Below, piece after piece: positions 1 through 5,639 of a DNA stretch of 7,499 bases. The stretch is taken from contig CAIUAS010000296.1 of assembly GCA_903897205.1 (NCBI GenBank), positions 1 to 7,499 of the forward strand. The letters run 5' to 3'. The translations under genes were made by a program, and so were the position numbers. Under the pieces are notes generated by a model. The model searched no databases. It was not told the origin of the DNA and worked only from the letters and a program-made list of their open reading frames with translations. Positions within the stretch are counted from its first letter, which is position 1. Every line of letters starts with the position of its first letter. The stretch is from an uncultured Gammaproteobacteria bacterium. GTDB lineage: Bacteria; Pseudomonadota; Gammaproteobacteria; CAIUAS01.

Positions 1-1
1 A

Positions 2-466
2 AAAATAGCTAACAATAGCGCTGAAGCTAAACAATTATGGGATGCTCGTAAAGCTTTATCGCCTGCGCTGCGAATTTTAGCACCTGGCAAAATTAATGAA
101 GATGTCGTCGTTCCTGTTGCTAATATTTCTCTATTAATTGATCAATTAAATAAATTATCAGAAAAATATCAAATTAATATTGTAAATTTTGGTCATGCTG
201 GAAATGGGAATATACATGTTAATTTATTAATTGATTCTAATGATTTAATTCAGCGTCAGCATGCTGAGCAATGTTTAACTGAAGTTTTTGACTGTGTGTT
301 AACATTGAAAGGTACTTTATCTGGCGAGCATGGCATCGGCATAGAAAAACGAGCTTTTGTTAGTAAAGCAATTGATGCTAATACGCTGAATATAATGCGA
401 CAAATCAAAGCCATTTTTGATCCTAATCAGATTTTGAATCCAGGTAAGATATTTATTAACAATTAA
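2..466 (+). CDS. FAD-linked 2-hydroxyacid oxidase/dehydrogenase, C-terminal part (GlcD / D-lactate dehydrogenase family), 5' truncated by window edge
   Basis: An open frame enters from the left edge and gives 154 residues before a TAA stop. It is the C-terminal, substrate-side half of a VAO/PCMH-type flavoprotein that oxidises a 2-hydroxy acid (D-lactate, glycolate or a relative) to the 2-oxo acid. The visible signatures are FGHAGNGNIH at fragment residues 63-72, SGEHGIG at 107-113, and an FDPNQILNPGKIF tail at 139-151. By family analogy, the two His of the first motif and the Glu of SGEHG bind a metal, and the following His acts in catalysis. An LSPALR...INEDVVVP stretch (19-38) is typical of the bacterial branch. 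The FAD-binding N-terminal domain lies outside the window, so substrate and start cannot be judged. The frame is intact to its natural end. The gene faces the coiled-coil gene, with 58 bp between the two stops. Confidence 0.9.
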   Translation, partial: KIANNSAEAKQLWDARKALSPALRILAPGKINEDVVVPVANISLLIDQLNKLSEKYQINIVNFGHAGNGNIHVNLLIDSNDLIQRQHAEQCLTEVFDCVLTLKGTLSGEHGIGIEKRAFVSKAIDANTLNIMRQIKAIFDPNQILNPGKIFINN

Positions 467-524
467 CGGATTTGGTATATAAGCGCGAATTTATAATAAT
501 TTTTTAAAATGCGGTGCATGAACC

Positions 525-1283
525 CTATTGATTTTCTAATGCATCTTTTAAGCGCGCAAGTTCTTCGGCTTGTTGTAGAGCAAGTGCGGTTAGTTCATCA
601 TTTTGCGAATCTTTAGCAGAAATTTCTAATTCAAGCGCAGTAATGCGATCTTGGGAATCAGTAATATCTTCCTCATGTTCTTCCGTCAATTGCGCAAGTT
701 GAATTTCTAGATCTTGATTTTTGTCGACTTGTTCTTCTGCTATTTCAATAGCAGTGACCAACTTTTCTTTGGTGGCCGCTAATTCTTGTTTAATAGATTC
801 AAATTCAAGTTGGTGAGCTACGCTTTTTTGTAATGGCGCTATCGCAGAGGTCGTCGCTGTAGGGACAGGGTTGGTTGTTGGAAAAACAGTCGCCGCAGGG
901 ACATTCTCTGGTGGTTCAGAGGCGCCAGAAGTGCTAGTTGTTGCAAAGCATTGATGTAACCACCAGCCTAATCCTAGTGCTAATACGGTAAATATACCCG
1001 TAGGAACTAACCATAATGGCCAACTGGTTGGCAGTAAGGTCCAGCCCGGTCCCGCTTGGCGGAAAGGAATGCCTAATTGATCAAATTGCCCAACAAAATG
1101 CGTTTTTATGAAATCGCTCCAGGCATTTATGCCCGTAATAGTTAATACAACAAAGGTTGCTAAACCTATGAAGGATAAACTAGTACGCCAATTACCTCGA
1201 GTATAGATAAGAGTTATGAAGCCAACAAGGGCTATGCAGAAGAGTAAAAGTACCCATATGGGTAGTGTGGCTGTCTCGTTCAT
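525..1283 (-). CDS. Unrecognised membrane protein: three N-terminal membrane segments plus long C-terminal coiled coil
   Basis: I do not recognise the family of this 252-residue protein. Three hydrophobic segments lie at about residues 8-27, 36-54 and 88-110. The basic loop between the first two (TRGNWRTS) suggests it is cytoplasmic, which puts the N-terminus outside and the C-terminus inside. Residues 113-150 are a Pro/Thr/Ala/Ser-rich linker. Residues 155-250 are rich in Glu, Gln, Leu and Lys with heptad-like spacing, which predicts a coiled coil of roughly 95 residues. The layout suggests a membrane-anchored oligomer or scaffold, but no enzymatic motif is visible and no function is assigned. 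The ATG at 1283 has only a poor Shine-Dalgarno sequence, so the start is less certain than the frame. The gene lies downstream of the DUF1189-like gene on the same strand with a 137-bp gap, so co-transcription is possible but not shown. Confidence 0.75.
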   Translation of the reverse strand: MNETATLPIWVLLLFCIALVGFITLIYTRGNWRTSLSFIGLATFVVLTITGINAWSDFIKTHFVGQFDQLGIPFRQAGPGWTLLPTSWPLWLVPTGIFTVLALGLGWWLHQCFATTSTSGASEPPENVPAATVFPTTNPVPTATTSAIAPLQKSVAHQLEFESIKQELAATKEKLVTAIEIAEEQVDKNQDLEIQLAQLTEEHEEDITDSQDRITALELEISAKDSQNDELTALALQQAEELARLKDALENQ

Positions 1284-1316
1284 TTTTAACTAAGGGTGTA
1301 AGTTTTTAAGTAAATT

Positions 1317-1356
1317 TAACCTTTCTCTAGCATAAAGTCTAGAAAGTTGAAGGTTA
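1317..1356. repeat. Imperfect inverted repeat between the two minus-strand genes
   Basis: TAACCTT (1317-1323) pairs with AAGGTTA (1350-1356), and inside it TCTAG (1326-1330) pairs with CTAGA (1339-1343). The result is a two-tier hairpin about 30 bp upstream of the coiled-coil gene. No U-tract follows on the minus strand, so an intrinsic terminator is unlikely. It could be an operator, an mRNA structure or chance in AT-rich DNA. The rest of the 137-bp gap shows no clear promoter. Confidence 0.35.
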
Positions 1357-1420
1357 TTTAAGGTCAATACCAAGCCCGTTGAGGTTTTGTGTTTTTATTG
1401 CACTAGCTAAAAAACAAAGG

Positions 1421-2191
1421 TTAGCTCTGCTCGCCCCTATTCGCTTCGATAGCAAAAAATAAATAACCCATCCCTAAGGCAAAAAATAAAACCCATTTAT
1501 AAGGAAGCGTAATAGCAAATAGGCTTAATAAGCTGGCGATAATAAGTTTAGGCGTAATGGCGACAATAGCTAATCTAAATAATAGCTTGTATGGCAGTTC
1601 CGTTTTTATAAAAAACTTGGCTAATAATGCATAAATAAGTGCTTCTAAAATACCTTGAAAAAAATAAAGCATTACAATAATAGGATAGAGAAGAAAGATT
1701 AATAAATTAAATTTTTGCGCTAGAGAACTCATAGCTTGCGGCGTGTAAACGGCGAGCTGGTTCCTGGGATTTTTGAGAGTAGTTAAATTATAAGTTTTAA
1801 CAGAGTGAGAATGTTTAACAATTATTTGGGTGCTTGTAAACAACATTTTAGCCTCAGTTTTTTCTAAAGAGGTAATGGTGCCAGAAGTATCAATGATTGC
1901 GAAGATTTGATCTTGGTCGGGATATTTAATGTAATAAGGTACGGGTTTATTAATACTTAGTTTCCCGTTCCGAATAGTAAAGGTGGGTAATTGAGCAATC
2001 CAGGGCTGTAAATTTTGTACCAAATGATTAATGTGATTGTGTAAGCGATAGGCTAACGGTAAATTGCAAACTAAAATAAATATTAGCAAATAAGTAAATA
2101 CAAAGCCTTCCCAGTGTTGACGAATATCTTGGTAAAGTGATTTGGAATAAAACGCCATCCAGAATGGCTGTAAAATATTGTAGCGTCGCAT
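1421..2191 (-). CDS. DUF1189-like integral membrane protein
   Basis: This 256-residue protein has an N-terminal membrane segment (about 29-48), a soluble domain of roughly 110 residues (50-160), then a hydrophobic C-terminal half with segments near 162-195, 204-226 and 230-248. The soluble domain carries an IRNGKLSI...PVPYYIKYP pattern (73-91), and a KLLFRLAIVAITP stretch (202-214) opens the later membrane block. From memory this order and these motifs fit the DUF1189 family, whose function is unknown; length is also typical. The ATG at 2191 is preceded by a strong GAGGAGA ribosome-binding site five to six bases away, which fixes the start. The gene diverges from leucine dehydrogenase and could share an operon with the downstream coiled-coil gene. 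The family call is from pattern recognition only. Confidence 0.75.
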   Translation of the reverse strand: MRRYNILQPFWMAFYSKSLYQDIRQHWEGFVFTYLLIFILVCNLPLAYRLHNHINHLVQNLQPWIAQLPTFTIRNGKLSINKPVPYYIKYPDQDQIFAIIDTSGTITSLEKTEAKMLFTSTQIIVKHSHSVKTYNLTTLKNPRNQLAVYTPQAMSSLAQKFNLLIFLLYPIIVMLYFFQGILEALIYALLAKFFIKTELPYKLLFRLAIVAITPKLIIASLLSLFAITLPYKWVLFFALGMGYLFFAIEANRGEQS

Positions 2192-2195
2192 CTAT

Positions 2196-2202
2196 TCTCC
2201 TC
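2196..2202 (-). promoter_or_regulatory. Ribosome-binding site of the DUF1189-like gene
   Basis: On the minus strand GAGGAGA sits just upstream of the ATG whose first base is 2191. It is close to the anti-16S consensus and decides the start of the gene. Confidence 0.75.
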
Positions 2203-2246
2203 ATTAATGATTAGCAACTCAGTGAGTGAGCCACCCCATCTATTAC

Positions 2247-2274
2247 ATCTTAACAATTAAAGATATATTCACAA
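2247..2274 (-). promoter_or_regulatory. Candidate sigma-70 promoter for the DUF1189-like gene
   Basis: Read on the minus strand, TTGTGA (2274-2269) is followed after 16 bp by TAAGAT (2252-2247), and the -10 is preceded by TGT, giving an extended -10 (TGTTAAGAT). Each hexamer matches 4 of 6 consensus bases. Transcription would start near 2240 and leave a leader of about 50 nt. A short odd palindrome, ACTCA-G-TGAGT (2217-2227), lies between start site and ribosome-binding site and could be an operator. All of this is read by eye. Confidence 0.35.
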
Positions 2275-2312
2275 CAGTCTGCTTCATAAATGTCAATAGT
2301 TTCTCGGAAAAT

Positions 2313-2341
2313 TTCATAGATACATTTACATCTGCTATTTT
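2313..2341 (+). promoter_or_regulatory. Candidate extended -10 promoter for leucine dehydrogenase
   Basis: TTCATA (2313-2318) and TATTTT (2336-2341) are 17 bp apart, and TGC directly precedes the -10, giving an extended -10 element. Each hexamer matches 4 of 6 bases. The start site would fall near 2348 and give a leader of about 100 nt before the ATG at 2452. The leader contains an AAGGAG (2364-2369), followed six bases later by TTG-TTT-AAG-TAA, a possible but very small start-stop unit. Confidence 0.35.
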
Positions 2342-2451
2342 TCTGTTACGCTGAGGCGGGGTTAAGGAGCTAAAGTTGTTTAAGTAAATTGACAGCTTTA
2401 TTTTGCCGGATTTTAGGCTTCTTTCGAATAAAAAAAGAGGAAAATATAATT

Positions 2452-3492
2452 ATGAATACCACCTTTCACGACGAGCTTTTACGATACGCTGAAAGCCTAG
2501 GGTTCGGTGATTTGCATATCAAATTAGATCATGCCACTGATTTGTGCGCAATAGTGGCGATTCATAGTACTAAACGTGGGCCTGCTTTAGGTGGTTGCCG
2601 TTTAATGGAATACGATTCTATGGCAGAAGCTACCCGTGATGCTTTACGATTAGCGCGAGGAATGAGTTATAAAGCAGCCATTTGTAATTTAGCGCTAGGC
2701 GGTGGTAAAACAGTGGTTGTCAAACCAAAACAAATTAAAGATCGGGTAGCATTTTTTGAGGCGATTGGCCGTTTTGTGAATGAGTTAGGCGGGCGTTATA
2801 TAACAGCAATTGATAGCGGTACCGATATGTTAGATATGGATATTATTAACACCCAAACACCTTATGTAACCACCATATCTAAGCACAACGGTGATCCTGC
2901 GCCTTTTACTGCAACGGGTGTGCGTGTAGGTATTCAAGCCGCAGTTAAATTTAAGTTAAATAAAGATACGCTAGATAATGTGCGCGTGGCTATTCAAGGC
3001 GCAGGTCATGTGGGCTATTTATTAGCAAAACAATTAAGCGAATTAGGCGCACATATCACTATGTGCGATAAAAATGTAGAAAATTTACAACGTTGTGTTG
3101 ATGAGTTTAAAGTGCAAACGGTTGCGCTAGATAAAATTTATGAAGTGGATTGCGATGTTTTTGCCCCCTGCGCTGTGGGCAGTGTTTTAAATGATCAAAC
3201 TATTTCTGTTTTAAAAGCCTCTATCATTGCAGGTTCTGCCAATAATCAATTAGGTGAAATGCATCATGGTCGTGTCTTATTCGAGCGCGATATTTTATAT
3301 GCACCGGATTATTTAATAAATGCAGGTGGACTTATTCACGCATATGCAGAATATTACAATAATTCTTTTGAAGAAGCTGAAGAACATATTCTACATATCG
3401 CTGATCAATTGTTAGAAGTATTTGAACTTTCAGCGCGTGAGAAAAAACCGACTAGCGAAATTGTCGACTCCATTGCAGCAAGCCGTTTGTGA
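2452..3492 (+). CDS. ldh: Leucine dehydrogenase (Glu/Leu/Phe/Val dehydrogenase family)
   Basis: This cytoplasmic enzyme oxidatively deaminates leucine, valine and isoleucine to branched 2-oxo acids with NAD, reversibly. The 346-residue protein is the usual family length. The N-terminal catalytic domain holds GPALGGCR (43-50), the lysine of GMSYKAA (K74), the GGGK lysine (K86) and the aspartate of AIDSGTDMLDMD (D121), which match the substrate-binding and catalytic residues of bacterial leucine dehydrogenases. A Rossmann domain follows with GAGHVG (183-188), and an acidic residue at the end of the next strand (D206 in MCDKN) favours NAD over NADP. The ATG at 2452 is preferred: it starts at the family-typical N-terminus and has GAGG about 11 bases upstream. 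A frame extension to a TTG at 2389 adds an unconserved stretch without a well-spaced ribosome-binding site. Its own terminator separates it from the E1/E2 operon, but proximity suggests a shared branched-chain pathway. The symbol bcd is also used for this enzyme. Confidence 0.92.
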   Translation: MNTTFHDELLRYAESLGFGDLHIKLDHATDLCAIVAIHSTKRGPALGGCRLMEYDSMAEATRDALRLARGMSYKAAICNLALGGGKTVVVKPKQIKDRVAFFEAIGRFVNELGGRYITAIDSGTDMLDMDIINTQTPYVTTISKHNGDPAPFTATGVRVGIQAAVKFKLNKDTLDNVRVAIQGAGHVGYLLAKQLSELGAHITMCDKNVENLQRCVDEFKVQTVALDKIYEVDCDVFAPCAVGSVLNDQTISVLKASIIAGSANNQLGEMHHGRVLFERDILYAPDYLINAGGLIHAYAEYYNNSFEEAEEHILHIADQLLEVFELSAREKKPTSEIVDSIAASRL

Positions 3493-3512
3493 TGGCTTTA
3501 TTTAATAATTTT

Positions 3513-3541
3513 AAACTCGGCCGTTTGCGGCCGAGTTTTTT
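3513..3541 (+). terminator. Intrinsic terminator after leucine dehydrogenase
   Basis: A perfect 11-bp stem (AAACTCGGCCG, 3513-3523, with CGGCCGAGTTT, 3528-3538) closes a TTTG tetraloop and runs into six T residues (3536-3541). The stem base is GC-rich and the whole element starts 20 bp after the stop codon. It ends only 33 bp before the E1-alpha start, which leaves little room for a separate promoter. Confidence 0.92.
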
Positions 3542-3574
3542 ATTCGTTAAAAAGATTTTTTAAGAGTAAACCCC

Positions 3575-4666
3575 ATGACGATCGTAGCAACTTTTAGCGT
3601 TGAGTATACGCAATTTCTCGACCCGCAAGGGAAACCTACCCAACCATTACCGAACTTTGCTACTAATTGTGAAGAATTAGTAGAACTTTATCGGAGAATG
3701 GTATTAACGCGAGTGTTTGATGCCAAAGCCGTTGTTTTACAACGAACAGGGAAAATGGGTACTTACCCTTCTAGTTTGGGTCAAGAAGCCGTTGCAGTGG
3801 GCCTGGGAAATGCAATGCGAAAAGAAGATGTGCTATGCCCTGCTTACCGCGAGACGGGCGCTCAATTTCAGCGTGGAATAAAAATGTCTGAAATTTTGGC
3901 TTATTGGGGCGGTGATGAACGAGGAAGTTGCTTCCAGGCAAATCAAGACGATTTTCCACTGTGTGTACCCATTGGTACGCAATCTTTACATGCGGCGGGC
4001 ATTGCGACTGCTTTCAAAATTCGGCAACAACCACGCGTAGCTGTTATGGTCTGTGGTGATGGTGCCACCTCACAAGGTGATTTTTACGAGTCCGTTAATT
4101 TAGCCGGTGCATGGAACTTACCTATAGTTTTTGTTGTTAATAACAATCAATGGGCTATTTCGGTGCCACGAAGTGCGCAGACACACTGCCAAACCTTAGC
4201 ACAAAAAGCCTTTGCGGGCGGTTTTGCTGGTGAACAAGTCGATGGTAATGATGTTATTGCCATGCGTTATGTTGTGGAACGCGCTTTGGAAAAAGCCCGC
4301 ACAGGCGGCGGCCCTACTTTGATAGAAGCCATCACTTATCGTTTGCATGACCATACAACAGCGGATGATGCTAATCGCTATCGCGATAAAGCGGAATTAA
4401 ATAAAGCCTGGGAATTAGAACCCATTGCACGTCTGCGTCATTACTTAACGGCACAAGGCCATTGGTCAGAGGGCGAGGAAGCGAAATGGCAAGCAGCGTG
4501 CAGCCAGCAAGTGGAACAAGCGGTGCAAGAATACTTAGCCATACCAGCGCCCTCCCTTACCGATATGTTTGATTATTTATATGCAAAATTACCGCACGAT
4601 TTAATCGAGCAACGTGAACAAGTTATAGCGGAGGCTAAATTAGGCGGAGATAATCATCATGGCTGA
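3575..4666 (+). CDS. pdhA: 2-oxo acid dehydrogenase E1 component, alpha subunit (pyruvate or branched-chain type)
   Basis: This is the thiamine-diphosphate subunit of the alpha2beta2 E1 enzyme, which decarboxylates a 2-oxo acid and passes the acyl group to lipoyl-E2. The 363 residues are normal for the family. The ThDP/Mg motif begins at GDGATSQGDF (161-170) and ends at VVNNN (187-191). Other landmarks are YPSSLGQEA (64-72), PAYRETG (89-95), and HDHTTADDANRYR (258-270), which corresponds to the phosphorylation-loop region of the eukaryotic enzymes. The ATG at 3575 follows AAGAG by 8 bases. The last 8 bases overlap the E1-beta start, so the two are probably translationally coupled. Automated pipelines usually call this branch pyruvate dehydrogenase. 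The neighbouring leucine dehydrogenase makes a branched-chain 2-oxo acid substrate at least as likely, and the sequence alone does not settle it. Confidence 0.93.
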   Translation: MTIVATFSVEYTQFLDPQGKPTQPLPNFATNCEELVELYRRMVLTRVFDAKAVVLQRTGKMGTYPSSLGQEAVAVGLGNAMRKEDVLCPAYRETGAQFQRGIKMSEILAYWGGDERGSCFQANQDDFPLCVPIGTQSLHAAGIATAFKIRQQPRVAVMVCGDGATSQGDFYESVNLAGAWNLPIVFVVNNNQWAISVPRSAQTHCQTLAQKAFAGGFAGEQVDGNDVIAMRYVVERALEKARTGGGPTLIEAITYRLHDHTTADDANRYRDKAELNKAWELEPIARLRHYLTAQGHWSEGEEAKWQAACSQQVEQAVQEYLAIPAPSLTDMFDYLYAKLPHDLIEQREQVIAEAKLGGDNHHG

Positions 4667-5639
4667 AATCACTCTAATTGAAGCAGTTACTCAGGCACTC
4701 GCTTATGAAATGCAAGCTGATAAAGATGTCATTGTGTTGGGCGAAGATGTTGGCGTTAATGGTGGTGTTTTTCGAGCAACCGCCGGGTTACTGGAAAAAT
4801 TTGGCCCCAATCGCGTCTTAGATACACCTTTAGCAGAATCAATGATAGCGGGCATTGCCATTGGGATGGCTGCACAAGGATTAAAGCCAGTCGCTGAAAT
4901 TCAATTTATGGGGTTTACTTATCCAGCGTTGGATCAAATTATTAATCATGCCTCGCGTATGCGAAACCGTACGCGCGGTCGTTTAACGTGCCCTATGGTT
5001 GTTCGCACACCTTATGGCGCAGGCATTCACGCGCCTGAACATCACTCAGAAAGTACAGAAGCGATTTATGCTCATACGCCTGGCTTACGCGTCGTTATTC
5101 CTTCATCCCCTGCGCGCGCCTATGGATTATTACTTGCTGCTATTCGCGATCCCGACCCCGTGATATTTTTAGAACCTAGCCGAATGTATCGCTTAGTAAA
5201 ACAAGCGGTGCCAGATAATGGTGAAGCATTGCCTTTGGATCAATGTTTTATCTTAAAAGAAGGCCGTGATATTACTTTAGTCAGTTGGGGTGCTATGCTG
5301 CATGAGACCATGCAAGCCGCTAACACACTGGAAGCACAAGGTGTTAGCGCAGAAGTCATTGATGTAGCGACTATTAAACCACTCGATATTGAAACAATTT
5401 TAGCTTCGGTGATTAAAACAGGTCGTTGCGTGGTTATACATGAAGCGGTAAAAACCTGCGGTGTTGGCGCAGAAATTGCCGCACAAATTAGCGAAAAAGC
5501 TTTGCTAAATTTACAAGCGCCTGTGTTGCGCGTAACCGGTTACGATACGATAGTGCCCTATTTAAAAATGGAAAAATATTATTTACCGAGTGAGGCCCGC
5601 ATTTTAAATGCGGTGCACCAAACGTTGGAGTTTGCATGA
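4659..5639 (+). CDS. pdhB: 2-oxo acid dehydrogenase E1 component, beta subunit
   Basis: This is the second subunit of the heteromeric E1 decarboxylase; it completes the active site at the alpha/beta interface and contacts E2. The protein has 326 residues, the usual size. The N-terminal half holds VLGEDVGVNGGVFRAT (26-41), then DTPLAES (55-61), in which E60 is the conserved ThDP-activating glutamate. APEHHSES (125-132) follows, whose H129 corresponds to the catalytic-loop histidine. The C-terminal transketolase domain includes SWGAMLHE and VIDVATIKPLD, and the end has the usual TGYDTIVPYLKMEKYYLP pattern. The ATG lies inside the end of E1-alpha, with GGAG (4646-4649) 9 bases upstream. The TGA stop overlaps the E2 start as ATGA. 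Tight packing supports a single mRNA and fixed stoichiometry. Confidence 0.95.
   Translation: MAEITLIEAVTQALAYEMQADKDVIVLGEDVGVNGGVFRATAGLLEKFGPNRVLDTPLAESMIAGIAIGMAAQGLKPVAEIQFMGFTYPALDQIINHASRMRNRTRGRLTCPMVVRTPYGAGIHAPEHHSESTEAIYAHTPGLRVVIPSSPARAYGLLLAAIRDPDPVIFLEPSRMYRLVKQAVPDNGEALPLDQCFILKEGRDITLVSWGAMLHETMQAANTLEAQGVSAEVIDVATIKPLDIETILASVIKTGRCVVIHEAVKTCGVGAEIAAQISEKALLNLQAPVLRVTGYDTIVPYLKMEKYYLPSEARILNAVHQTLEFA
5597..5613 (+). repeat. Perfect inverted repeat near the E1-beta/E2 junction
   Basis: CCGCATTT (5597-5604) and AAATGCGG (5606-5613) flank a single T, inside the E1-beta coding sequence. In RNA it could form a 7-bp stem with a 3-nt loop. It lies 13 bases upstream of the E2 ribosome-binding site GGAG (5627-5630). 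It could influence E2 translation or be a by-product of codon choice. Confidence 0.4.

Noticed and set aside
507..518. AAATGCGGTGCA shared with 5606-5617 inside E1-beta
   Set aside because: A single 12-base match with no shared context; most likely chance and not a repeat family.
490..520. Possible terminator between the two convergent genes at the left
   Set aside because: ATGC-ACC-GCAT on the minus strand gives only a 4-bp stem, and the following tract is interrupted by a run of A; too weak to call.
1384..1425. Minus-strand hairpin GCTAA/TTAGC after the DUF1189-like stop
   Set aside because: A 5-bp stem with a loop of about 10 nt and no clean T-tract after it; not a convincing terminator.
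2389..2416. Perfect TTGACA as a -35 box for leucine dehydrogenase
   Set aside because: At 16-18 bp spacing the -10 positions read TTTTAG, TTTAGG or TTAGGC, poor matches; the extended -10 candidate upstream looks better.
2389..2451. Upstream TTG start extending leucine dehydrogenase by 21 residues
   Set aside because: The added residues are unlike the family, the nearest AAGGAG is 19 bases away, and the ATG at 2452 gives the normal length and N-terminus.
3771..3959. Minus-strand open frame of 62 codons inside E1-alpha
   Set aside because: It lies antisense to a strongly supported conserved gene, has no recognisable motif and no ribosome-binding site that I can see.
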